Positions 1 to 7,999 of a stretch of DNA of 64,000 bases are shown here, piece by piece (position 1 is the stretch's first letter; each line of letters begins with the position of its first letter). The DNA lies in contig OY282558.1 of assembly GCA_958295665.1 (NCBI GenBank), positions 313,320,092 through 313,384,091 on the forward strand. Reading direction: 5' to 3'. This stretch comes from Tipula vernalis. Taxonomy: Eukaryota; Arthropoda; Insecta; Diptera; Tipulidae. The translations under genes and the position numbers were made by a program. Below the pieces are notes generated by a model. The model saw nothing but the letters and a program-made list of their open reading frames with translations. It ran no database searches and was not told the DNA's origin.

Positions 1-1
1 T

Positions 2-1129
2 TCCAGCCCAACAAGTGATAAATCTGATGGTGGTGGAGTTCTTGTAGCTGTGCATAATTCAATTATGAACTGTGATGTAGGATGTCCGAATATTACTGTG
101 GAATATGTAGCGGTGAAATTATCTTGGACAGTGAAGTCATTATATTTATATGCTGCATACGTCCCACCTCTAAGCTCTGCTGAGGTTTATAGCATACACT
201 GTGCAAATATTTATTATTTTGTATCACAGTGTAATGGGTGTATTGGGTGACTTCAATCTTCCGGGTTTATGTTGGTGTACTGATGATGATTAAACTGCTT
301 CTGTTTTCCATCCAATGTTTCGAGTGATGTGGAACAGATTTTTATTGATGCCATGTTGTCTTTAAATTTACATCAAATTTGTAAAGTTGCTAACTTGAAT
401 GGTAGAATCCTGGATCTAGTTTTATTGAATGATCCTAATTGTGGATTGGTTATTAAGTCATTGGAACCTTTTGTTCCAGATAGATTTCACCACAGTGGAT
501 TGGAAATTAACTTTGACTGCCAGGAGTTGTTTTGTAAATTCATCAACAATGCACAACCAAGGGTAAATTACAATTTTAATAAGGCTGATATTACCGGTCT
601 GCAGGAGTTTTTTGAATTGGTGGATTGGGAAGTAACTTTCAATTCTAAATGGAGTGATGTTAATGCTCTAGTCGACTCATTTTATTTGGTTTTATTTCAT
701 GCTTTCGACAAACATGTACCTAAATGCTATGAACGTCAGAATAACCATCCTCCATGGTTTGACAACAATTTGGTTGATTTAAGAAATAAAAAGAATAAGG
801 CACACACATTTGCCAAAGAATTTGGTGATAACTTGGATTGTCTAAATACTTTTTTACAACTACGCCGGGAATTTATTAAGGAACAACGCCGAGCCTATAG
901 GAACTATATTTCAAAGCTGGAAAATAATTTAATTTCAAACCCAAAACTATTTTGGCCTTTTGTTCATGTCAAAAGAAAATGTTCTGGTTATCCACAAATG
1001 ATGTCGTTAAATTATGTAACTGCCTGTAAGGCTGAGGACATATGTAAATTATTTGCAGAATTTTTCCAATCAGTCTATCAAAAATACAATGATAATGCTA
1101 TTAATATTTCATTAGGACCTCCTACCTTA
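2..1129 (+). pseudogene. Non-LTR retrotransposon ORF2, endonuclease and RT start (element A, left part)
   Basis: This is a decayed ORF2 of a Jockey/CR1-like non-LTR retrotransposon whose 5' end lies outside the window. Seen: an apurinic-like endonuclease signature around 20-60 (GGGVLVAV) and a GDFNLPG motif near 246-266, in frames that shift near 230-330. A longer open stretch from 329 to 1143 follows, with the endonuclease end (GRILDLVL), the linker containing PPWFDNNLVDLRNKK, and the segment just before RT (CKLFAEFFQSVY). The frame runs into foreign sequence at 1130, where a 4.9-kb insertion starts, and RT resumes at 6018. The family order (EN, linker, RT) is established knowledge; the Jockey/CR1 placement is by motif resemblance only. 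It is non-functional because of frameshifts and the interruption. Confidence 0.8.
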
Positions 1130-1139
1130 GTGGAAAAAT
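1130..1139. repeat. Left terminal inverted repeat of the 4.9-kb insertion
   Basis: GTGGAAAAAT preceded by TA (1128-1129). It matches the reverse complement of 6006-6015. Confidence 0.55.
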
Positions 1140-1568
1140 CCTGGGTCTTGAATACTAAAATTATACTAATTTTTGTATGAACTAATATCACTTCTATAAG
1201 TATATTGTCGGTCTGTTATGGCAATCTGTTTTATGTATATTACCCCGATTTAAACCAAAAATATACTTACGAAGATTATACCAAAATTTAGTATTATTTT
1301 GAGTGTTTTTTTGTTTTTATAAACAAGTATATTTTTGGTATTTCTGAGCAAATAAGACCAGAAACATACAAAGTGAATATGTACCTTTTTCAGTATTTTA
1401 TAAGTCGTTTTTAGGTTTATTATTAAATACTTACTTTAATATATTTTGTTTAAATTATATTAAAAATATACCAAATTTTGCATACTACGATTGGTATTTT
1501 TGTAGAGTATTATTGATTTAAACAGTATACTAAAACTTGGTATATTTCTGGTCGTTTGAACATAGTTC

Positions 1569-1649
1569 AATTTAATTGAAATAATACTAATAAAATACTA
1601 CTATACCTTCAGGTATAGTAGTATTTTATTAGTATTATTTCAATTAAAT

Positions 1650-1650
<1 letters not shown>
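1569..1650. repeat. Perfect 40-bp inverted repeat with a 2-nt loop
   Basis: Bases 1569-1608 are the exact reverse complement of 1611-1650, leaving only TC as a loop. The arms meet at CTATACCT / AGGTATAG. The palindrome sits two bases from a long TA run. It could be a very small foldback element, a replication-generated palindrome or a cruciform-prone site; no coding role is seen. Confidence 0.95.

Positions 1651-1652
<2 letters not shown>

Positions 1653-1720
<68 letters not shown>
1653..1720. repeat. (AT)n microsatellite
   Basis: Uninterrupted AT dinucleotides for about 68 bp, directly after the hairpin. Confidence 0.97.
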
Positions 1721-1729
<9 letters not shown>

Positions 1730-2203
1730 CATATACATACATATATATGTAAGGTATACTTACATCAATATATTGACAGAATTTTGTGAAGAATAAAAAG
1801 TACAAATATTCATTTTTAGTTTATAATAAAAATTAAATTAATTATTTTTTTCATTATTACATAATCATAAATTAAAAATTCTCCTAATACATATAATTCA
1901 TTAATTCAATTTGATTAATTATTTTATTTATTCATATTATTTAAATATATTATTTAAAAATGATCATTTTTAATAAAGTAAATTGTTAATAACTATAACA
2001 ACTTATTATCACTAACATTAACTTTGTCGTGCTGTTTTGTATCTTTCTCTTTCTGCTTTCTATGTTTCTTTGCATATTTATTCTTTTTCGATTTTTTTTT
2101 ACCTATAGGTACGTACATATATGTCTGTTATAGTTTGTGGTTTTTTAACTAAAGCTTCATCAGATTTTTTACTAGTATCGGACAGTAAGAGTTTTCTCTC
2201 AGT

Positions 2204-3327
2204 CTATTTAGTGTTTTGAATTTTTCTATTTACGCACTGATCGTAAATAGCAAATCTACCTTTGGCATTTTTGTATGTCTTAATCCGTTCCCAAAACATC
2301 CGCTCTACAAATTCATTTTTTCCGGGTCTAATTGTTGTGATGGTGTTCCGGAACGTGATCTTCCCGTTCGACTACTTTTCTTTAGTTCCTCTGTATACCA
2401 TATACTATCTGAAGCATTGTATTAAAAAATTTCCTGTCTCCTTTTTCTGTATCTGGAATTTTCTTTAAATAAATATCCTGCAGCTTAGTTATTTTAACTC
2501 CGTTTTCATATATTATGTCGCCAGCTTCATCATCGAGTACTGCATAAATGTATTTTTTTCTTTATTGTTTCCAGTTTTCTTTTAAGATGCTTATTTTCCT
2601 TTTCGTCTTTTAAATATCTATAATGATATTTTTTGATTTGCTTCTAGAAAATAGAGATTAAAGAAAAGGTTTAGTACTTATGTTAAAACTTAAGATGTTA
2701 TTTTGTTCTTACTTTGGCTATTTGTAACGAAATATTAGATAAATCGGATAAACTGGATGCAGAAATATCTGAATCTGATGATGAACTCGTTGAGTTTGAA
2801 GATAACGACACTGATGTTGAGCTACTACTGCTATCTATGGCGGTTACGCTTGGTTGTGTGGTTGGAACAACTGTGGTTGGAACAACTGTGGTTAGAATAA
2901 CTGTGGTTGGAACAACTGTGGTTGTGTTGTGAGTTGTTATCGCTCTAGCAGATTCTTGGAAAAAATCACGAAGAAATTCTTCCGTAGTTGGTTCGCCGTC
3001 AACTTCAATTGGCGCCGGGGTAGGGATGCTGAATATTTCTACATCTGTGTAACTAGTTTCTACGTTTTTTAGAGGTGTGAAGATTTTCGGTGACGAATCA
3101 CTTGCAATATATTTTTTTTCTTTACTTGAATCTGGACATATAAGTTGTGCGTTGCTCGATAAGATCATATTAAAATCATCTGACATTTGTGTTTCAGTTA
3201 GATCTTCATTTGGTGCGATTTCTTTTAATATATATTGGCTGTTTTTAATGCGGTTACTTCGTTTGGTTTTGATCGCTTCTCCTAAATTTTTATTTCTTTC
3301 ACCGCCACGTTTTATTTTGGTTATCAT
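2204..3327 (-). pseudogene. BEN-domain protein gene, two exons, decayed
   Basis: Exon 1 (3327-2713) starts at the ATG and encodes a basic start (MITKIKRGGERNKNLGEAIK), an acidic middle, a Thr/Val repeat region (TTVVPTT type) and a Ser-rich end. A GTAAGA donor at 2712 and a TTTTCTAG acceptor ending at 2644 define a 69-nt phase-0 intron. Exon 2 (2643-2204) encodes a coiled-coil-like lysine-rich segment (KDEKENKHLKRKLE), then GVKITKLQDIYLKKIP, KFFNTMLQIVYG, SSRTGRSRSGTPSQQLDPEKM and VERMFWERIKTYKN, ending at TAG. Coiled coil followed by this pattern fits the BEN domain, a DNA-binding fold of insect transcriptional regulators. Exon 2 needs three frame changes (an A7 run near 2550, near 2385, near 2310), so it looks dead unless these are assembly errors. 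The BEN call is by pattern and is not verified by profile search. Confidence 0.6.
2644..2712 (-). other. 69-nt intron of the BEN-domain gene
   Basis: On the minus strand the sequence reads GTAAGAAC at the donor and TTTTCTAG at the acceptor. Joining the exons keeps phase 0 and runs directly into a coiled-coil-like frame. The length is typical of short dipteran introns. Confidence 0.6.
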
Positions 3328-3420
3328 ATGAATTTCTAATTTATATCTAAAAATGTAAAGTTAGGATTATGTAATTGTATTATTTTGATACAAAATCTGT
3401 TAAAATACTTCACTGTATAA

Positions 3421-3960
3421 TTAATCGATTTCAAACAGATTAGGAAATACTGTAACTGAAAGGTTTTCTTTTGTATCAACAAGAATACATTTTTGTTTAA
3501 TGTCATTTGGAATAATAAGTTTTAAATTATTTGGAATTCTTTTTAAACAAACAGAATGAATGGTCAATATTATGGAATCGTCCATCTCGTATTCTAAATT
3601 GACCAGTATATATACTGACAATTCATGTTTTATGAACAAATTAACTGTAGCGTTATATAAATTACCATTATATATACTGTGAATATTGCTGTCCATGCAT
3701 TCTGATTTAAAATGAATTTTATCCAAATTATTTTGAACAATATATTTCAGCTGAGGCTCAAATTGTAGAGTTATGAAAAACTTGCATTTTGGAGATATGT
3801 TTAATTTTTTACAATTATCACAGAATGTATTTATTATTTCAGTATTTTTCTTGTTTCCTAAGTACGATTCACAATTTTCGCAGTAATAATGATAATTGGG
3901 AGATTCATTAGAATTGAAACAATTTTGAAACAGGTATTTGACGGTAGAAGACGGCACACA
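3421..3960 (-). pseudogene. Zinc-ribbon ORF, probable internally deleted transposase relic
   Basis: An open frame of about 180 codons ends at 3421. Its first residues in the raw frame come from a CA microsatellite (3955-3998) and are not believable as a start. The real part begins near SSTVKYLFQNCF. It contains YHYYCENCESYLG followed by a second CxxC (FCDNC), a paired zinc-ribbon arrangement, then FFITLQFEPQLK, a hydrophobic strand region and the end SVTVFPNLFEID. The YHYYCxxCxxYLG pattern reminds me of domains next to DUF4218/CACTA-like transposases in insects, but no catalytic core is present, so the core may be deleted. It lies just upstream of the BEN gene on the same strand and may belong to the same element. 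Function is not assigned. Confidence 0.4.
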
Positions 3961-3998
3961 CCACACACACACACATACATACACACAAAGCCACACAC
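3955..3998. repeat. (CA)n-rich microsatellite
   Basis: Imperfect CACACA run that marks the junction between the zinc-ribbon ORF and the Tigger relic. Confidence 0.9.
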
Positions 3999-4002
3999 CA
4001 TT

Positions 4003-4922
4003 ATTCAGGAATGTGCGAAACGCATTGCCATCAGATTAGGAGTACCCGATTTCAAAGGATCAAACGGATGGTTGGTGTAATTTCGGATGCGGTATGGAAT
4101 CCAATACAAAACTCTTTGGGGGAGGCGAATGAAATATCGGAAAATGACATCAACCAATTTCATAGCACATTCTCGGCTTTTTGTTGATGGTAATGAACAA
4201 AAAGATTGGTTCAATGCTGATGAGTTAGGTCTCTTCTTTAAGCTAATGCCCGATAAAAAGTTTTTGTGCTAAAAGGAGAAAATTGCAACAGTGGTAAACT
4301 GTCCAAAGAGAGTAGTGCATTGGGCGAAAATATTAAACCTTTAGTCATCCGAAAATCAAGGAAACCAAGGGCATTTAAAAATCTAAAAATTGAGAATCTT
4401 CCAGTTGCACAGCGATCTAATAAATCTGCGTGGATGACGTCTCAAATTTATTGAAGTTTGGGCTCATGAAGTCGATATTTTTAATGGAAATAAAAGTTAA
4501 AAGCCTTTATCGAACCTAAAGAAGATAGAAGGCACAATCAAGGACGTTGGGAATGGTGCGATGACTGCTTCAGACGTATCAAATAGTGTAAATATACTTG
4601 ATGCTATAACTTGGATCTAAGATTCGTGGAAGTTTCTTGCTTTTCCATAATCGAAGAAAATACTGATTTGTACGAAATAGAAGCTGTAGTTTCAGAGAAT
4701 GTTTTGGGAGTGTCGGCAGAAACATTTGAAAATTATATATCGATAAAAGACAATATTGCTATTTGCTGTGAATCAAACCAGGACGCTATATTAAATTCAA
4801 TTATCGATAAAGAATCAGAAGTTGGTTTTGACGATGTTGAATCTGATACCGAGAAAGATAAATTAGTTTCAACATCGGAAGCTTTAAGGAGGAAAAATTT
4901 TGTGAACATTTCTGTATATTGA
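4003..4922 (+). pseudogene. Tigger/pogo-type transposase relic
   Basis: Fragments in several frames follow the usual Tigger order. They are the CENP-B-type helix-turn-helix (RLGVPDFKGSNGWL, 4046-4078), the first catalytic Asp region (WFNADELGLFFKLMPDKKF, 4207-4266), GENCNSGKLSKE and IKPLVIRKSRKPRAFKN (to 4385), ANKSAWMTSQIY-like residues (NKSAWMTSQIY, to 4451) and the C-terminal LDAITW helix (4598-4620) with a TFENYISIKD-type acidic tail (to 4922). The part between 4455 and 4590 that should hold the second Asp motif (VDNCPAH type) and the third acidic residue is missing. Tigger elements are DDE transposons of the pogo group that duplicate TA. This copy is non-functional. Confidence 0.85.
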
Positions 4923-4995
4923 ACATCTTCATATATTGGCAATTTTTTTCAGTCCCGTGAATGTCCAACATACGGAGGTTTCACTAATATATACG

Positions 4996-5078
<83 letters not shown>

Positions 5079-6005
5079 AGAAACTGCAATCAAATTTATT
5101 TCAAATGTGATACACACACACAGACACGTAAATATGTACAAGAAACTGCAGTCAAATGTATTTCAGAAGTGAGATAGACACATACACACGTAAATAAATA
5201 CTGCAATATAAAACTGTAATCAAATATAATTCACATGCAAAATATATTTGATATGTATATACATAACTTAAAGCTCCTACAAACATCATATTTAACTTAA
5301 ATTGTAATTAGATAAGCTAACCTTTAATGTGTTAAACGGAATTTTGTATCTGGTTCTAAATATTTTTTTCTAATCATTTAATATACTATATATTCAATCA
5401 AACTTGCAAAATACATATTTAGGTATTTTTAGTAAATTCCCTCAGTATACTTTATAAGTTTTATAGTTATAACTCACTCTTGCTTTACCAAATCATTGAA
5501 TTAAACTAAACGTGTTGCAATGTTTGGTTCGTATTGAAGCGAAATTTAAGTTAAAGCGAAATCCATACGAGTATAATCGAGTAATAGCGAAACATAAAAC
5601 AGTTAAAATATATTTATGAAAATATAAATGGCAGACTATTTAAATACTATATTAGGTATATTTTCAAACATACATACTTTTGTTTGGAATTAGTCTTGAA
5701 CTATATGTTTGAGATTAAATTAAAACTAATTTTATGCTATCAAAATACAAAATTGTGTATGATAAGCATAATTTTATTTTAGTCTTATTTACGTATTATT
5801 TTAATTAAATTAAAATACTACCGTATACAAAATTTAAACTTAACTTCATATATTTTTGTAATGTATTATTTAAGTATAAATTTCATTTAATTGTGCTAAA
5901 ATTTAAAACATCTATTTGGTATTTGTTTGGGTTCAATTAATCATATATACTTAAATTAATTTGTTTCGGTATACTTTGGTATGTTTTTTTGGTATTTTTG
6001 TTCGT
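4923..6005. other. AT-rich non-coding stretch with a TA microsatellite
   Basis: No gene seen. An (AT)n run lies at 5002-5075. Around 5080-5230 short segments repeat (AAGAAACTGCA-type followed by CAAAT and an ACACAC cluster). From 5880 the GGTATTTTT-type motifs appear that lead to the right end of the 4.9-kb insertion. Confidence 0.6.
5002..5075. repeat. (AT)n microsatellite
   Basis: About 74 bp of TA dinucleotides. Confidence 0.97.
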
Positions 6006-6015
6006 ATTTTTCCAC
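6006..6015. repeat. Right terminal inverted repeat of the 4.9-kb insertion
   Basis: ATTTTTCCAC followed by TA (6016-6017), the complement of the left end. RT coding sequence of element A resumes directly after it. Confidence 0.55.
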
Positions 6016-6017
6016 TA

Positions 6018-6225
6018 GGGTAGTTCGCATCATCAAAATTTAATTGGAATACCTTATATTTCAGTAAAAGATGTCAGCCTTGGTATATCCAAGATGAAAT
6101 TGGGATGTGGTTTTGATAACATACCTGCAAAAATACTTAAAGATCTTAACAGCTCGCTATCATTACCACTATCTCTGATATTTAATGCGTCTCTCTCCGG
6201 TTCCGGCGATTTTTCGACAATTTAA
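6018..6225 (+). pseudogene. Non-LTR reverse transcriptase fragment (element A, right part)
   Basis: Translation in one frame gives VKDVSLGISKMKLGCGFDN followed by IPAKILKDLNSS and LPLSLIFNASLSGSGDF. This is the N-terminal RT block of Jockey/CR1-like elements (lxxLKxxKSxGxDxIPxxILK). It continues the ORF broken at 1129 by the 4.9-kb insertion, with the frame off by one at the seam. After GDF the coding sequence is lost and a 3'-UTR-like sequence follows, so the rest of RT has been deleted. Confidence 0.75.
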
Positions 6226-6376
6226 TTGTAGTTTTGATGTGTTTGATTTTAATATTTCTAAATGTTCTTCTAAAAAATAATTAATAAAAACTAAATTATA
6301 AAATTGTAAAATAAAATTGTAATCAAAAAAGGATTTTTTATCCCGTTCATGATGTAAATAAATAATAATAATAATT
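6226..6376 (+). mobile_element. Probable 3' end of element A with TAA-rich tail
   Basis: AT-rich sequence with repeated AAAATTGTAA words ends in AAATAAATAATAATAATAAT (6357-6376), the kind of short-repeat tail found at non-LTR 3' ends. No target duplication could be assigned because the left end is outside the window. Confidence 0.45.
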
Positions 6377-6655
6377 CTTACAAGTTTACACTATCGCGTT
6401 CCAAATACTAATGATCCAATTCGATCTTGTTCGCCTTTTTATATACACAAACCAAACTTCTCGAAAGTTCATGACTTTTCCGGTTAGAATAGCGTAGAAA
6501 CATTACGTAACAATTTTATCATGGAAAATTCCATTTTAGTACAGTAAACATTGAGCTATGTGTATTTAACTTATTCTATTACACACTAGGTGTCATCGTA
6601 ACAATATGATTACTTGTTAACTAGTAATCATATGTAGTATGTTTTTATTGGCTCC
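6377..6655. other. Unassigned stretch with a 30-bp palindrome
   Basis: No gene seen. Bases 6604-6633 are a palindrome with arms ATATGATTACT and AGTAATCATAT around a GTTAAC core, imperfect at one base pair. Confidence 0.6.
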
Positions 6656-6656
6656 G

Positions 6657-6868
6657 GATAGCTGCTATCGAGAGCCGTCATATAAAATATGGCTCCCGAT
6701 AGCGCTCCGTATAAATAGGTAGAGAAAAATATTTTTTATATTAAGTTTTTGGTAAACAATTGAATTAAAAATGATAGTTTGATGTTAAATAAGTTTAGTT
6801 AACCAATAAATAGCGCGTCAAATTTAAATTTAGGCGTAGCAAAATGACGGCTCTCGATAGCAGCTATC
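6657..6868. mobile_element. Small MITE-like element with perfect 25-bp inverted ends
   Basis: Bases 6657-6681 and 6844-6868 are exact reverse complements. Each arm begins with GATAGCTGCTATC, itself a small palindrome, and contains GAGAGCCGTCAT. The 162-bp middle is AT-rich and non-coding and holds a partial internal copy of the GATAGC motif near 6695. The superfamily is unknown and no clear target duplication was found. Confidence 0.65.
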
Positions 6869-6902
6869 ACTAAAAAATTAAAAAAACACTACAATAGCCA
6901 TA

Positions 6903-7985
6903 CTGTTAAAGTTAGCCGAAAGTTGCAGATAATGCAGATTGTGTTAGCACAGCCGAAAGTATAAAAAATGGTCGATAATGCAGGCTATGATATAACATTC
7001 CGACCGAAAATAAAAAATTTAGTAGTTATCAGTCGAAAGTAAATAGGATACATGGATTTAAATAAAAAAAATTTTAAATTCCCACGGGAAACTTGAACTG
7101 AATTTTTTTCATGTGATAGATATTGATAAATCACATCAATGCAATTCATTTTCAGACAGAACACTCTAGAGGCTGATTTTATACTAATTTTTGGACAATC
7201 GAATTTTCCGAGTATTCCCACGGGAAACTTGAACTGATTTTTTTTCCTGCAAATAGATATTGATAAATCACATCAATGCAATTCATTTCCAGACATAACA
7301 CTCTAGAGGCTGATTTTATACAAATTTTCTAATAATTTTTGGAAAATCTAATTTTCCGAGATTTCCCACGGGAAACTTTAACTAAATTTTTTTCCTGCGA
7401 TAGCTATTGATAAATCACATCAATGCAATTCATCTCCAGACATAACACTCTAGTGGCTGATTTTATACAAATTTTCTATTGATTTTTGGCAAATCGAATT
7501 TTCCGAGATTTCCCACGGGAAACTTGAACTGAAATTTCTTCCTGCGATAGCTATTGACCAGTCACATCAATGCAATTTATCTCCAGAAATAACACTCTAG
7601 AGGCTGATTTTATACAAATTTTCTATTGGTTTTTGGAAAATCAAATTTTCCGAGATTTCCCACGGGAAACTTGAACTAAATTTTTTTCCTGCGATAGCTA
7701 TTGACAAGTCACATTAATGCAATCCATCTCCAGACAAAACACTCTAGAGGCTGATTTTATACATCCATTTCTTACTTTCGGCTGGAAACTTTTTTGAATT
7801 TTCCGAGATTTCCCACAAGAAACTTGTACTGAATTTTTTTCCTGCGATAGTTATTGATAAGTCACATCAATGCAATCCATCTCCAGACATAACACTTTAG
7901 AGGCTGATTTATTTTCGGCTATAACATAATCTGCAATATCGACTTTTCACTTTCGGCTAGAAACTTTCGGCTAACTTTAACAGGG
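6903..7985. mobile_element. Foldback-like element enclosing a 147-bp minisatellite
   Basis: The left end carries GTTAAAGTTAGCCGAAAGTT and further AGCCGAAAGT and GATAATGCAG motifs (6903-7040). The right end (7910-7985) carries the same words in reverse complement (TTTCGGCTAACTTTAAC near 7969). Between them lie about six tandem units. The layout, inverted subterminal repeats around a short tandem array, resembles foldback or Helentron-derived (DINE-like) elements. No ORF is present. Boundaries are approximate because no target duplication is evident. Confidence 0.6.
7078..7905 (+). repeat. Minisatellite, six units of about 147 bp
   Basis: Units begin with TTCCCACGGGAAACTTGAAC (first unit near 7078, then about 7217, 7365, 7511, 7659 and 7812). 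Each contains CACATCAATGCAAT and AACACTCTAGAGGCTGATTT. Spacing is 138-153 bp. The units differ by scattered substitutions and small indels, so this is not a fresh array. Confidence 0.9.
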
Positions 7986-7999
7986 TTCCAATCATAGCC

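Larger units (their letters stand above)
1140..2203. other. AT-rich non-coding stretch
   Basis: No gene is visible. It holds repeated short motifs of the type ATACCAAAAAT and its complement (1240-1560), a long hairpin (1569-1650) and a TA microsatellite, then plain AT-rich DNA down to the end of the BEN gene. Confidence 0.6.
1130..6015 (-). mobile_element. 4.9-kb TIR insertion carrying a BEN-domain gene, splitting element A
   Basis: The reverse transcriptase of element A stops at 1129 and resumes at 6018, and the spacing of flanking RT motifs fits the related copy at 8500-8660 (45 versus 40 residues between SVY and the G-x-D motif). The inserted DNA starts with GTGGAAAAAT (1130-1139) and ends with its exact complement (6006-6015), each flanked by TA, so it resembles a DNA transposon with a 2-bp TA duplication. 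Its minus strand carries a BEN-domain gene (2204-3327) and a zinc-ribbon ORF (3421-3960); a Tigger relic (4003-4922, plus strand) lies inside as well. No intact transposase for the outer element is seen, so its superfamily is uncertain. The TIR is only 10 bp perfect; beyond it the ends share only loose motifs such as ATACCAAAA. Confidence 0.6.

Noticed and set aside
2714..2932. Plus-strand 72-codon frame opposite the BEN gene exon 1
   Set aside because: It is the complement of the Thr/Val repeat region and shows no domain; the minus strand has the intron and BEN pattern.
3955..3996. Start of the zinc-ribbon ORF at the Cys/Val-rich MWLCVYVCVCVW
   Set aside because: These residues are encoded by the CA microsatellite, so the true start or upstream exon was lost.
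4929..5141. Frame with a long Tyr-Ile repeat
   Set aside because: It is only the translation of the TA microsatellite.
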